Shown here: positions 45,688-56,954 of the stretch, in pieces
Numbering within the stretch: position 1 is the first letter of the stretch
Layout: each line of letters opens with the position of its first letter
Source of the DNA: Phanerochaete sordida
Lineage: Eukaryota; Basidiomycota; Agaricomycetes; Polyporales; Phanerochaetaceae
Assembly (NCBI GenBank): GCA_019973155.2
Contig: BPQB01000114.1
Location: forward strand, 22,340 to 86,339
Direction: 5' to 3'
DNA length: 64,000 nucleotides
Position numbers and translations under genes: made by a program
The notes under the pieces: generated by a model
Databases searched by the model: none
Seen by the model: only the letters and a program-made list of their open reading frames with translations
What the model was told of the DNA's origin: nothing

Positions 45688-47258
45688 TACATCAGCAAAA
45701 TGTCATCGTCTTGGGCGCGTCTTGGGCTTGACGCAACGGTCTTGAGAGTGTCTTGGGCTTGGTGGACCGTCTTGACGATTGACTAGGACTTGCTCAGCAG
45801 TGATGAAATACGAAATTGACCATAAAATACGTAGAAACTACGGTATGGTGCAATCAACGTCTGTATTTGCTCGCGGTGCGCGTGGATTGTCCTAAGCAAG
45901 CCGGGACGCGACTTCGAATGGGTGAAGCGCCAACTAGTCCCGGGCGCTTTCCTGTCGGGAGCGCCCGGTTACGGCAGCCCGGGACTTTTGAGTCGCGACT
46001 TTGCTCTTCGTTGCCTTCTCCCCCTCCGACCTCGCTAAGCACAACTTTTCCCCCTCTCGTATGATCGGTCTGTGGCGTCGCTGATTGCTTTATAGCAAGA
46101 CTTCAGACTCCAAAGACGCAAAACCCGGCTTGAACTTGGCCCTATCTGGCGGAGGAGACGTTGACGGGCAGCCGGAGAGTGAGGTGGCAGGGGATTGGGT
46201 ACTGCAGTCAGCTGAGCACCATCATGCGCCGTAGGTGGTGCGTATGCTGTGTGCTTTGCTTCCTGCGATCTTCTGACGAAGGAACGAGCGCAGGTTAGGA
46301 GGGCGGCAACGACGCGACCACCGCTGAGGGAGAGGTCAACCGCAGCGCGGGTTCCTGACAGCGCGAGCGCGTGCGAGGCGCCGGAAAGATGCAGCAGCGG
46401 AGGAAGTGGAACGGCGGCTGGACGAAGGACAGCAAGAACGGTGTGTACCACTAGTATGTCACTGACGTTGGAGTTGAGTCGGAGTAAACCAGCATGACTA
46501 TACTGACTTCAGTGCATACCCGCCACCCAACGAGCAAACAATGAACACGAATGAAGGGGGCACTGCGACGCGCTGCATGCCTTGCGGCCGGAGCAGCGAG
46601 GAGGGCCGCACCTAGGCGAGTAACATCTATGCCCCTGCTCCCCTGCACCTGCTCCTTACAATGACGCGTCTGCCCAGATGATGGGATCCTGCCGATCGCC
46701 AATGAGACAGAAATCTAGGTCGTGCTGAGACCGCAATGGTAGGTGAGTCAATGTCTTACAATTAACTCAACACCGCGCTGACGGCCCTGAGCAGAGTTCC
46801 GTGCACACCTCTGTGCGGCAGCCTGCCTCCAGAATGAGGAGCGGCGAGATGAACATACTCTGGCCTACGAGCTGGTGTTGCCTATCCCCCACCATGACGG
46901 TCGACGTCCTACGCCGCCTGCACAGCGGGTCATGCGCTGCGCACTGAGACTTCCACCACCTAGCTCCCATGGCGATAGCTATATAGCGTAGATGATACAT
47001 GTGTACATAACTCGAATTGAGCAATATATACGTTTTGAGCAACGATATTGTGGCAATTAAGTGGTCTGGAAGAGTGGCTTGAGCAGGAATTGAACCCAGA
47101 CGCCTCGTCTTGCCCAAGACCGTTTGGTCTTGGCAAGCCATTTGACCTGGCTGGAATAACACGCTCTGACTTGCGGTAAGATGGTGACTTGAGCGTCTTG
47201 AGGGTGTTGGCCAACACCCTCAAGACGGTCTCCAAGACGGTGACATTTTGCTGATGTA
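45688..47258. mobile_element. Tc1/mariner-type element, probably non-autonomous
   Basis: The ends are near-perfect inverted repeats of about 27 bp. The left begins TACATCAGCAAAATGTCATC at 45688, and the right, read inward from 47258, begins TACATCAGCAAAATGTCACC. Both continue into CGTCTTGG. The terminal TA on each side fits the TA target site of Tc1/mariner elements. Several GTCTTG motifs repeat just inside each end. No DDE transposase is readable within the 1.57 kb. Minus-strand text near 47060-47140 includes a tRNA-like B box (GGGTTCAATTCC) and a CCAAGACC/GGTCTTGG hairpin. Confidence 0.65.
47194..47227. repeat. Perfect 34-bp palindrome
   Basis: The half-site CGTCTTGAGGGTGTTGG (47194-47210) is followed immediately by its exact reverse complement, with no spacer. 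It lies just inside the right end of the Tc1/mariner-type element and is built from the same GTCTTG motif. Confidence 0.85.
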
Positions 47259-47259
47259 G

Positions 47260-48840
47260 CTGGAGGTGTCTGATATCTGGCACCGTCTCCCTCAGATTCC
47301 CGTACTGGCGCTAAGGTACATGCCTGGCTCCAGACGAGACTCTGAGTGCTGACCGGGCTGGGACGTCTGGTACAGACGCCACAGACGCCTCCAGACGCCC
47401 TGGGATTTTCCTGATGTACATCTAACCCGCATGTCTACGCACAATCTATGTACTCATGCATGAGCACGTCCGGTCAAGCTGCGGTCGACTTCTCACCACC
47501 CTCCTCATGAGCGTGTACGCTTTGCATGATGCGGCTAAGCTCTAGTGCATTATTGGAGCCATTTCGAGTTACATGACCATGGGGCGAGGAGGGATTGATC
47601 ATTGGAGAGCCTCGCACCGGCTCGATACCGTCGTGCAACGCTCTCGGATGGCCGCCCACGGTATGCGTCGCGCGGTTGGGCTCAGACGACACAGATCGAT
47701 TTTTTTTTCGAAGTTATCTCCGAACGACTGTACAGGTCTCTTAGAGCTCTGGTAGAGTTGACAACTCTTTCGTTTGTCGAGGCAGCAACGGCAGCTCGTT
47801 GTGTACGTCCTCCTCGGACTCGGAGCTGATGCGCCAAGGGCTTCACGCCCGCAAGTCGGGACGAAGGCGCCGTCGCAGACTCTTGCCAGCTGCTCTCAGG
47901 CTCAAGAATTCGACCCGCATAAGCCCTGCCGGTCGTGCCGATCCAGGCATCCAAGGTCCGATGGCCCTTTTCCCCGCTGCTTTCGCTATTATTATTGTCT
48001 CAGGGCTTACGGGAAGTCATCCATTACATCGCAGGTCATTTTGCCGAGTATTTGGGGCCAGATGCCTGCTGTTTTACGGCTAGCTCACAGCACGCCGTGG
48101 CCCTTGCCCGAGCCCGGGGCATCTATCTGCAACAGCCCCGCCGTTCAAAGTCATATCACTGGACTATTTGCGTGGCCTGATTAAAGCCTAGCCTCGCCCG
48201 GGCGCCGTGACTCTGACCTGTGTAGCTTGTCAGCCGCGGCGACGATAGGACACGTCGGAGACGCTCCGCGCTCAGAACTACAAACTGAACACGGGACCGT
48301 GGCACTCGCTTTACTTTGCCTCTGGTCCGGAACTGCGCTGTCTCGCATACTCTGGCTCTGATAATATGCTTGTATCTTGCTGACGATGGCGGCATGAGCA
48401 GATGTATACATATATAGGACCGCGCAGCAGCGCCGCTCATCAACTATCACCGCGCAGCGTTTGCGGACCGTCAGTGCTGGGCTCGGAGTTTTCCTTTCCG
48501 CCCGGAAAGCTGCGGCCGCGGGACCATTTCACGCCTCGGACTGTTGTTGGACTGCGACCATCATGCATCATGATCGAATTGATACACCTCAGCATGGCGT
48601 TCTTGTCTGCTGTGTCTGTAGCTTCCATGTCTGTGCTCACCGGAACAAAAGCGAGCGCGGTGGTCGACGGTCTCCGTAGCCCATATTCATCGGATGCAGT
48701 CCAGTGGCCTTCCACCCTTCCCCACAACCTCCATCTCGCGCTGCTCGGCGGTTTCGTCCCATACCCTTCTCCGCTGCTCCGTCTGAGGAGCCCGAAATAG
48801 TCGCGCTCAACGCTGGCGGCCTCGCGTAGCGGTCACGTGC
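47260..48840. other. No supported gene
   Basis: Near 47400-47425 the sequence CCTGATGTACAT resembles the end of the neighbouring transposon, so an older related insertion may be present. Other frames lack domains. The run up to 48840 is the upstream region of FB4. Confidence 0.45.
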
Positions 48841-48848
48841 ATATATAT
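48841..48848 (+). promoter_or_regulatory. TATA-like sequence upstream of FB4
   Basis: ATATATAT, 205 bp before the FB4 start. The distance implies a longer 5' UTR, or a 5' UTR intron, than in the other F-box genes. Confidence 0.3.
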
Positions 48849-49045
48849 CCCCGGGGTCGGCCCCGCGCCGCGCGCAACCCCGAACCGCAACGACCTCCTG
48901 AACACTTCACTCAGAGAACTCGCCCGCACCACTTAGAAGCACTTGTGGCAGACAGAAGGCCTTTCGTATGTTCATTTGGCACATGTTTGAATCGAAGTCG
49001 TAGACACTGAAACCGAGTCACATTTTCCAGTTTTGTCAGCACGCC

Positions 49046-50083
49046 ATGGACCGCTGCCCGCTCGAGATATGGCCAGAGATCGCGGCATTCGCTTGCACAG
49101 ACGGCGGTCGCACGGCATGTGCGCTGTCGCTCGTCTCGCACAGGATGCACGCCGTCGTCCAGCCCGTGCGCTACTTCTCCGTGTCGCTCACCAGCAAGCG
49201 ACAAGTCCTTGCGTTCGCTGCGCGGGTCGCGGCGATGGACAAGCCACCCGTCATACTACACCTCTTCGTGTCCTGCGCAGACGAGCAGGACCCGCATAGC
49301 TCCTCCATCGATCTGGAGCTCATACTCGCCCAGCGGCGGATGGGCCTGCTCAGCAAATGGCAGACGCCAGACGACAGTCCGACTAAGCACCCCGGGCAGC
49401 TCGCCGCCGCCATCCACAGCATCTTCGTCAGCGCCGCGCCGCACCTCCACACCCTCGTCGAGCTCGTCGACACCGCCGTCGCCCTCGAGCTCGAGACACT
49501 CGCCCACCCGCGCTTCCCGCACCTGCGCGCCCTCACCTCCAGCTACATGGCCGACCGCCTGCCCGCGAGCGACCCCGGGCACGCGCGTTTCCCGGCGCTG
49601 CGCCGCCTCCACGTCACGCGTGCGCACAGCTCCGCGCCGTTCTGGCTCGCGCTCGCGCAGGCCGCGCCGCGCGCCACGCATCTGCGGCTGTCCGGCCTCG
49701 CGGAGAGCACGCATGCGGAGCCCTTCCTCCGCGCGCTGCTCGCCGCGCCCTCGAACTCTGCCCCGCGCGATATAGCGCTTGGAGAGCTGCGGCTTCCGTG
49801 CGCGTGGGAGGATCATACGCCGTTTGCGACAGATGTCGCTGCGCGCCTCCCCGCGCTCGCGTACGTCTGCGTTGCGCCTGGGCGCTGTCGTACCGCTGCG
49901 GGCGCGGGCGAGCACGCACGCATGCGCGCCATGTTGAAGGGGCTCAGCGCTCAGTTCCGGGGTAGCGAAGCGCGGACGTTCGTCATCCTGTCCGAGGCAC
50001 AGAAGGTGTATTCGTTCGAAGAAACGTACAAGGACTGGGTTGATATTGTCGAGGGTAGGGAGGGAGTGTGGCAAATACGCTGA
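49046..50083 (+). CDS. FB4: F-box-like protein
   Basis: Single exon, 345 residues, markedly GC-rich. F-box-like start MDRCPLEIWPEI, ACTDGGRTACALSLVSHRMH, VQPVRYFSV. The middle has leucine-rich pieces (FPHLRALTSSYM, FPALRRLHVTR, ATHLRLSGLAES), and the end is DWVDIVEGREGVWQIR. There is no INSG donor and no tail exon, and the GPWA motif is reduced to GVW. It is a diverged member of the single-exon branch, with opposite orientation to its neighbour FB5. Confidence 0.8.
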   Translation: MDRCPLEIWPEIAAFACTDGGRTACALSLVSHRMHAVVQPVRYFSVSLTSKRQVLAFAARVAAMDKPPVILHLFVSCADEQDPHSSSIDLELILAQRRMGLLSKWQTPDDSPTKHPGQLAAAIHSIFVSAAPHLHTLVELVDTAVALELETLAHPRFPHLRALTSSYMADRLPASDPGHARFPALRRLHVTRAHSSAPFWLALAQAAPRATHLRLSGLAESTHAEPFLRALLAAPSNSAPRDIALGELRLPCAWEDHTPFATDVAARLPALAYVCVAPGRCRTAAGAGEHARMRAMLKGLSAQFRGSEARTFVILSEAQKVYSFEETYKDWVDIVEGREGVWQIR

Positions 50084-50225
50084 ACAGCAGGTCAATCGCC
50101 GCTGCGCACTGAAGTGCCGCGAGATGTCAAGATCGTGATTTACATTATTCCTCTAGACGTCGACAAGGTCAGATAATGCACACGCACACGTTCGCGTCGC
50201 GTTCGACATACCATTAATCACCAAT

Positions 50226-51221
50226 TCACACTGTCGCTGCATTATTGATCGCATCGCCCATCCTCCACGGTCCATCACTGCCTCCCACAACATCTAGCCA
50301 GTCGTTGTATGCTTCCTCACGGGTGTAATCTTCTTGTTCGGGTAGCATCACCAGCCTCCCAGTACCGTGTCCCTGCGCGGACGCTGCGGCGAGCTCCTCC
50401 AAGTCCTGTTGACTGCAGTCGTAGCGGAGGAGTGTCATAATGTTGACCCGCGCGTTCCAGGAATACCCAAATGGGTCCTCACTCCGAATGAAAGGGGGTA
50501 CGACGACGACGTTCGTGAGCGCAGGGACCGCCGCCGCACACCTGCGCGCATGGAGAAGCTCCGTTGGACTGGCAAGGAGCGAGTGCCGCACGACCCCCGC
50601 TGGCATCTGGATGACAATGGGAATCATGACAGCAAGAAGGTTCGTGAAGTCCCTCGTGACGTCGGAGAGGCGGATATCGGTGAGGGAGGGGGCGGCCCGC
50701 CCGAGCTCGCGCCAGAAGTTGCTGCCGACATTCGGACCCCCATCGACATGGATCCGGCGGAGCGAGGGGAAGCATGGCGCTGCCAACGCCGGCGGGACTG
50801 GCACGAACCCATCGATGGCAAGGTCGCGGAGACGGGGGAAGGCGAGCGCCGGGTCAACGATCCCGTACCGGGTTGCGTGCACCATGAGCGTGATCACGTT
50901 TGGAGCCGCGGCGGTGACGACGTTTATGAGGATATTGTATATAGCCATGTATCTCGCGCGGCCGCTGTCGGTACCCTCGAAGTGCATCTTTACCGAGAGG
51001 AACAGATGATGGATGATGGGTGTGATGCTGCGGGTACCGAGGAGGCGGCCGAATGAGAGGACTTGAGCTTCGCTTGTGAGGGAGACAGTGTAGAACCGCA
51101 CGGGCTCAGCAACGTCGCGGGTGGCCCGTGATACGAGAGAGAGTGCGCGAGCTGTGTGCCCGCCATCTGTGCACGCATTGGCAAATATCTTCTGCCAGAG
51201 CTCCACAGGACAGCGGTTCAT
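50226..51221 (-). CDS. FB5: F-box-like protein
   Basis: Single exon, 331 residues from the start chosen here (MNRCPVELWQKIFANACTDG), which aligns with all paralogs. The frame is open for 50 further codons upstream, but that extension has no counterpart. The F-box-like part continues HTARALSLVSRATRDVAEPV. Later pieces include FPRLRDLAIDG, FPSLRRIHVDG and LTDIRLSDVT, and the end is DWLDVVGGSDGPWRMG. No tail exon. A CTATAAGAG sequence at 51341-51349 (minus strand) lies about 120 bp upstream. Confidence 0.8.
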   Translation of the reverse strand: MNRCPVELWQKIFANACTDGGHTARALSLVSRATRDVAEPVRFYTVSLTSEAQVLSFGRLLGTRSITPIIHHLFLSVKMHFEGTDSGRARYMAIYNILINVVTAAAPNVITLMVHATRYGIVDPALAFPRLRDLAIDGFVPVPPALAAPCFPSLRRIHVDGGPNVGSNFWRELGRAAPSLTDIRLSDVTRDFTNLLAVMIPIVIQMPAGVVRHSLLASPTELLHARRCAAAVPALTNVVVVPPFIRSEDPFGYSWNARVNIMTLLRYDCSQQDLEELAAASAQGHGTGRLVMLPEQEDYTREEAYNDWLDVVGGSDGPWRMGDAINNAATV

Positions 51222-51587
51222 GTCTGCTGCAGCGTGGATGAAAGGATACCGGTAGGCGGACGATGTGGCGGGGATCCAGAGGTCTGTAAGCCTAATCCTT
51301 TGGGGAGAGCTTGAGCGTAGCTGCGTTGCGATGGGGCCAGCTCTTATAGGGTCTTCGCATAGCAGAACCACATGAGGCTCAGCTTCAGCCTGGGAAATGC
51401 TCGCACCAGAAGCAACTATTTGGGAATATCTTAGACCCTCGGTTTGATAGGGAAGTTCAGAACGGCTCTACATTTTCCTGAAACAGTGCGCTGCCTGCCA
51501 AATATGGTATGTCTAGAATGCAGTCAGCCTGTGACATGGCCGAAAACAAGATAGACGCACAGTTTGAAGCATACGTGGTTTCTCTGC

Positions 51588-52644
51588 TTAGGCAATCGAT
51601 GTGTCGTTCTCCTCACCCGCAGCCCATGGACCAGCGCCGCCTTCTATCACATCCAGCCAGTCCTTCCATGCGTCCTCGAAACCATAGTAACGGCCCTTGG
51701 GCATGAGACGCAGCTTACCCACCCCTTTGCCACGCCCCGAAGCCTCCGCAACACTCCGCAGCTCCTTCATCATGCGTCTATGCATGACGCGTCCTGTGCC
51801 GCACAGGCCCTTATTCTGATAATCGAGGGGCTGAACTACGACGTGGCGCAGGGCTAGCAGCTTCTCCGCAATCGCAGATGCCTCGGGGTCCGGCGATACT
51901 GCAAGAGGGTTGTCTGTGCCGTACATTATTTTCAGCGTCGAGGACAAGGTTGTTGCCAGACTACGTACCTGAGGAAATGTGCAGAAGCACCTGCAGGAAG
52001 GAGGGGACATCTGTGCTATGGGTGACGCCAGAGAGACGGAGGTGAGTCAGGCCAGGCGCGAAGTGCGCTAGCTCTAACCAAAAGTCGCCCGTGTGGCCGG
52101 CGAAATAGGAGCTGATGTGCATACGGCGTAGAGACGGAAAATGGGACGGGTTGGGACTAAAGTCGAAGTCCGCTTCGTTGATGGTGAGATCTCGGAGCGC
52201 AGGGAAAACAAGCTTGGCAGAAAAGAGGCTGTATCGGGGTTCTTGTATCACCAGGGTCTTGACGTTGGGTGCTGCTGCGGCCAGTACTTTGTCGATAGAT
52301 TGCTGCAGCTCTGCCGTCGTGTGCTGCTCCTTACTGTAATTCACCTCGACCTCCTTGGCACCCTTGTTGTCCAGTTCCTCTTCTGTGTCCTCCCCTTCCT
52401 CGACGCGCGGATTGGTGAAGATGAGTAGGTGACGAATCGTGACCGGGGGGCTCCAGACTTCGAGGGCGCGGACAAACGCGTACAACTTCTCCTCATCGAT
52501 GAGAGAGACGGTCTGTAGGTGAACAGGCTGTACGATGGCTCGCATTCTCTGGCAGGCGAGAGACAGCGAGCGACCAGTATAACCACCATCGGTGCATGCA
52601 AGGGTAAAGATTTGCAGCCAGGTTTCGACGGCGAAATGGTCCAT
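51588..52644 (-). CDS. FB6: F-box-like protein with a derived intron
   Basis: Exons 52644-51969 and 51898-51588 give 328 residues. F-box-like start MDHFAVETWLQIF, ACTDGGYTGRSLSLACQRMR. The leucine-rich middle ends LTHLRLSGVTHST, and the end is DWLDVIEGGAGPWAAG. It is closest to FB1, which has no intron. The 70-nt intron aligns with coding DNA of FB1, where a TGG codon corresponds to TAG here and an extra base shifts the frame. Removing the intron (GTACGT donor, TTGCAG acceptor) restores one open frame. If splicing does not occur, FB6 is a pseudogene. Confidence 0.7.
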
Positions 52645-52724
52645 GGTGGCTAGCGTCAAACCCACCGGAAGGCTTTACAATGGGCGCGCTGGAGGTCACC
52701 TGCTCTGATACCTGGGTCCCTGTG

Positions 52725-52733
52725 TATTTTATA
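52725..52733 (-). promoter_or_regulatory. TATA box of FB6
   Basis: TATAAAATA on the minus strand, about 81 bp before the FB6 start. The copy is intact, which argues that FB6 may still be expressed. Confidence 0.45.
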
Positions 52734-52739
52734 CTGGCG

Positions 52740-53763
52740 ACTGCGCGTGACGAGCGCGTACTCACCATGGCGTCAGACTAACCCGGAACGCAATCGCGCT
52801 GCGGAATGAAATCCTATCAGCGCGGTCCTCAACCCAGTATCTGAGTCGCCTCGATATACGTCACGTGTAGTCTCAGCGGTGCCTTGAAGTTGAGCTTGAA
52901 CCTTCTCGTCGACCTTACACTATCCACCCTCTTCGTCTACTCGACATCCTTGAGATGCTGCTCAATAAACCCCTCCCGATAAGTAGTTGGACAGCCTGAA
53001 CAACCAGCTCAGCGGCCGATCGACGGTGCTCTTGCGCGATCTTTGTTGTACGCTTCCTACCAGTTTGGCGTAGCGGTGGCACAGCGAATGCGCTCGCTGA
53101 AGTACGTCTACGTACGACCAAGGCAGCCGAGGGCCTATACTAGTGCCGAACGGCAATTATTGGCACTGGGACTTGACTTCGATGCGCTCCAAATTTCCAT
53201 GCAAGAGATGCTTGCTGGATCGTTGGCCGATCTTGAAGAAAGGAGCAAGCATGGGCGAACGACGAGGTAGGTTTCCGCCTTGCCGAAAGTATCAGATTAT
53301 TCAGTGATGGAGGCACATGGACATTGGCTGGAGGTCGCCGGTGAAGGGCGAAAAGCCTGGCGACGAGGCTATGTCGGAAAAATATTGCGAGAGTCATCAG
53401 AGATCTTGAGCGCTCAGCTTGGATTTCCCTCCTCTCAACTGCTCTCATCTGCTCTTGATCGCTCTTGAGCGGGCTTGAGAGCCAATTGAGAGGCAGCGGA
53501 GACCCAAATGAGCCGACGTTGAGCGCAACTTGAGCGGCTCCGCTCATGATAGCCGAAACTTTTTTCTGACATAATTTCCTTTCCCCAGAATCAGAAAGAC
53601 GTGCCGCCCAATCGAGCCCACAATAGCGTAACAGAGAATGCATTATACCAAGCCTCGAGGATATATCGGCTCCCAGGCTGCGTACGTAGGAGTCTACATT
53701 GCAATGGCCGCAGGTTCTTGTAACATTAACTCGCTTTCAGGTAGCCCAGCTAAAATCTCTCAT
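52740..53763. other. FB6-FB7 intergenic
   Basis: The right half (about 53300-53763) is a diverged copy of the 3' flank of FB8 (about 55480-55708), interrupted by the MITE at 53370. No gene seen. Confidence 0.55.
53370..53573. mobile_element. Short MITE, about 200 bp, TA target site
   Basis: The left end TATGTCGGAAAAA and the right end read inward, TATGTCAGAAAAAA, form inverted repeats bounded by TA. The interior repeats TTGAGCG/CGCTCAA motifs. The homologous flank of FB8 lacks this block, which defines it as an insertion after that duplication. Confidence 0.6.
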
Positions 53764-54931
53764 TTATTTTCCGCCCCGCATTCGACTCTTAAGACTGTTT
53801 TGTGCGAATCGGAGTGCTAGCAATGAGCGGATGTCAGCCATGTGAGCCATGCAAATCGCGATGTTCCGAAAGCCCGCGACAGCGCTGCGCGTACTCACCA
53901 GAATTGATACGATTAGTCACAGTCGGCTTGAGGACAACGGCCGGCGGCGGCGGCGGCCTGGCGGCACGCTGCTCGGGGGTAGCCCACGGCCCACTCCCGC
54001 CCTCGACCATCTCGACCCACTCCCGCCGCGCTTCGCTGACCTGGGACTCGACGACGTCGGGCAGGAGGTAGAGCATACCTCTCCCTGTGCCCTGCTTGTA
54101 CTCTTCCGCGACGACGTCCAGCCAGCACTTCATGTGGATTTGCATGACGATGCCGGTGCCGCAGCAGTCGCCGCCGCCCACGCACTCGATGGGCTCCACG
54201 AGGACGGTGCGCAGGCTGGCTAGCGCGTCCGCGGCCTCGGCCTCGGGGGTCCCGGGAGGGTACGGTGGGACGAGGTAGAGCGCCTTGCAGCTTTCTGGAG
54301 TGTCCGGGACGGGTTGGTCTAGTAGGTTGCGGAGGATGCGTGGGAGCTCGGCGTCCTGGCTGAGGCCGCTGAGTCGGATGTGGGTGAGCGCAGGAGCGAT
54401 GCGCGCGAGCAGCGGCCAGAATCCTGAATAGCTGGAAAACCGTGTGAGGTGCAGACGGAGAAGGGACGGAAGGATTGGGTTTCTTCCTAATATGTCGAGG
54501 CTTTCGACGCAAAAGTCCTCGACGAGTGGGAAGGTGACTCCGGAAGCCACGACGTCAAGTTGAGTCCCATATAATGCGAGTGTCCGCAGAGTAAGTGCCG
54601 CTACGGCGAGTAGATTGCGTACGGCTTCCTGCAAACGCAAACTATTCTCTTTATCCTTTGCATCGTCCCCCCAATAGTGTGTCTTAATGTCCACCAGGAG
54701 GTGTTGGATGGAAAGAGAGGATGGACGCGCCTCCTGCTCGCCCTTTGGTAGGAAGCGCGAGAAGGCAAGTAGCTGCGTCTTGGTGACGAGCGACACAGAG
54801 ATAAAGCGTACGGGCTTTACGATGTCTCGCATCTGGTGCGACACGAGCTGCAAAGAGCGTGCTGTGTATCCACCATCTAAGCAGGCGAGCGGTGCGATCT
54901 TGAGCCAAAGCTCGACAGGGAAGCAGTCCAT
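53764..54931 (-). CDS. FB7: F-box-like protein with second-exon tail
   Basis: Exons 54931-53899 and 53816-53764 give 361 residues. F-box-like start MDCFPVELWLKIAPLACLDG, then YTARSLQLVSHQMRDIVKPV. Leucine-rich pieces follow (FPLVEDFCVESL, LPSLLRLHLTR, LTHIRLSGLSQD), a proline-rich VPPYPPGTPEA loop, a GGDCCGTGI segment and EWVEMVEGGSGPWATPE. After INSG a phase-1 intron leads to the 53-nt exon encoding ALRFAQNSLKSRMRGGK. Arrangement and tail are shared with FB8 and FB9, so these three form a recent tandem set. Confidence 0.85.
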
Positions 54932-54934
54932 ATC

Positions 54935-55708
54935 GCCAATATCAGGATAGAGATTTCTAAAACTGGCGCTAGGTCAGTCGTACGTCGTGAGTTTCAGAGG
55001 AGTTTCGCGGCGGTCAGCGACCTACCGTCGCAGCAGGCCGCGTACAGCCACAGCGAGATCGCAGCAGCTTGCCAGTGGCAGCCTTAGTCAACGAGTTTCT
55101 TGATATGTTAAGGTGTCTCTCCTACATTTACCTGCAAAGGTCTGAGTCCAAGCAACTGTGCTCGCGATGGGCGAACGCAAGCCGTGGATAAACACAGCCT
55201 CATCAGCTTTGAGCGTCTTGATCACGATGTAGTCGATTGAGTAATTGTGGATATGTCAGCAGCATATGCCACACGTTCCTGGGCTCTCTGCAAAGAGCCC
55301 GATCTCCTCGATAGGCACACCTATCGGTGTGTGAGCAGCGGCGCACGAGATTAAGATACAACATACTCGTCGAAAGGTTGGTCGAGCTTGAAGACGAAGC
55401 ATACCGCCCGGGGAGTGAACGATGAGGCACTTTTCTGTGTGTTCAGAAGAACCGTTACTCAGTGAGAAACGAGCATCAGCATTGGCTTAAGGTCGTCAAT
55501 GGAGGACGCAGTGTATCGTGCCGATGCTGATTTCTCTTCCTCAGAAAGACGCGTACGCCGCGCACGATAGCGCGATAGATACAACGTTGTTCCAATCTTT
55601 GAGGATATGACCGGTTTTCAGACTACATGCCTTGGGGTCTAGATTGTGACGCCCGTAGGTTCTCGTATTATTAGCTCACATTCAGGTAGCCCAGCTGAGA
55701 TCCGTAAT
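54935..55708. other. FB7-FB8 intergenic, no gene seen
   Basis: The right part is the FB8 3' flank, duplicated behind FB7. No conserved frame. Confidence 0.55.
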
Positions 55709-56889
55709 TTATTTTCCGCCCCGCATTCGACTCTTGATGCTGTTCTGGGCCGATCGGAGGGCTGGAAGCGAGCGAATGTCAGTCATGCAAGTCGCGATGT
55801 ACTAGCTGATGCTCTAGACCCGCTACAGCGCTGCATGCACTCACCAGAATTGATACGAGTTGTCATGGTAGGCTTGCGGACAACGGCCGCCGCCGCCAGC
55901 GGAGGCCTAACGGCGCGCTCCTCGGGCGTCACCCACGGCCCACTCCCGCCTTCAACCAACTTGAGCCACTCCCGCCGCGCCTCGCTCACCGGATACCCGG
56001 CGGTGTCCGGCAGGAGATAAAGCACGCCTCTCCCTAGTCCCTGCTTGCACTCTTGCGCGGTGGCCCCCAGCCCGCACTTCATCTGGATGTGCATGATCAT
56101 GCCGGTGCCGCAGAAGCCGCCGCCCTGGTACTCGTGGGGCTCCACGATGATAGTGCGCAGGCTGGAGAGAGCGTCCGCGGCCGCAGCCTCGGGGGCCCCG
56201 GGAGGGTATGGTGGGATGAGGTCGAGCGACATGCGGGTCTCTGGAGTGTCCGGGACGGGCAGGTCAAGGAGGTTGCGGATGATGCGCGGGAGGTCGACGT
56301 CCTGGCTGAGGCCGGTGAGTCGGATGTGGGTGAGCGCGGGAGCAGCTTGCGCAAGGAGTGTCCAGAAGCCGGGCCAGCCGGAGTACTCGGTCAGGTGCAG
56401 GCGACGCAGCGATGGGAGGATTGAGAAGTCCTTGCGCATTATGTTAAACCTTTCGACGCAGAGGGCTTCGAGGAGCGGGAAGGTGAACTCGGGGGCCACA
56501 ACGTCGAAGTGGGTGCCATATAACGCGAGTGTCTGCAAGGTGGGTGCGGCCATGGCGAGTAGACTTCGGATAGTTTCCTGCAAGCGCAGCGCCTTGTCCT
56601 TCTTTTCCTTCGCGACATCTCCCCAGTAGTGCGTTGGAACGGCCACTAAGAGATGTCGGATGGGAAGTGAAGATGGGCGCGAAGGCGTCTCCTGCTCGAG
56701 GGCTTGCAGGAGGCTCGCGAACGCGAGCAGCTGTCGTTCTGTGATGAGCACCACCGAGGTAAAGCGCACTGGCTTCACAACGTCCCGCATCTGGTGCGAG
56801 ACCAGCTGCAAGGACCGAGCCGTGTGCCCTCCATCTGTGCAAGCGAGCAGAGCGATCTTGAGCCAGAGCTCGACTGGGCAGCGGTCCAT
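55709..56889 (-). CDS. FB8: F-box-like protein with second-exon tail
   Basis: Exons 56889-55845 and 55761-55709 give 365 residues. The start MDRCPVELWLKIALLACTDG aligns with the paralogs; 12 upstream in-frame codons are not conserved. The body is like FB7 (FPLLEALCVERF, LPSLRRLHLTEYS, LTHIRLTGLSQDV, PPYPPGAPEA, GGGFCGTGM, EWLKLVEGGSGPWVTPE). The tail exon encodes ALRSAQNSIKSRMRGGK. It is the most regular member of the tailed group. Confidence 0.85.
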
Positions 56890-56944
56890 GTTGCGAAGGT
56901 CAAGAGGGAGTTCAGGGAGAACCACGTCCAGTCAACGGTCACCT

Positions 56945-56953
56945 ATTATATAT
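56945..56953 (-). promoter_or_regulatory. TATA-like box of FB8
   Basis: ATATATAAT on the minus strand, about 56 bp before the FB8 start. Confidence 0.45.
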
Positions 56954-56954
56954 G

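Noticed and set aside
47060..47140. Possible tRNA or SINE on the minus strand
   Set aside because: A B-box-like GGGTTCAATTCC is present, but no acceptor stem, anticodon arm or A box could be folded into a tRNA.
51222..51371. 50-codon extension of FB5
   Set aside because: No similarity to paralog starts, and it overlaps the TATA-like sequence.
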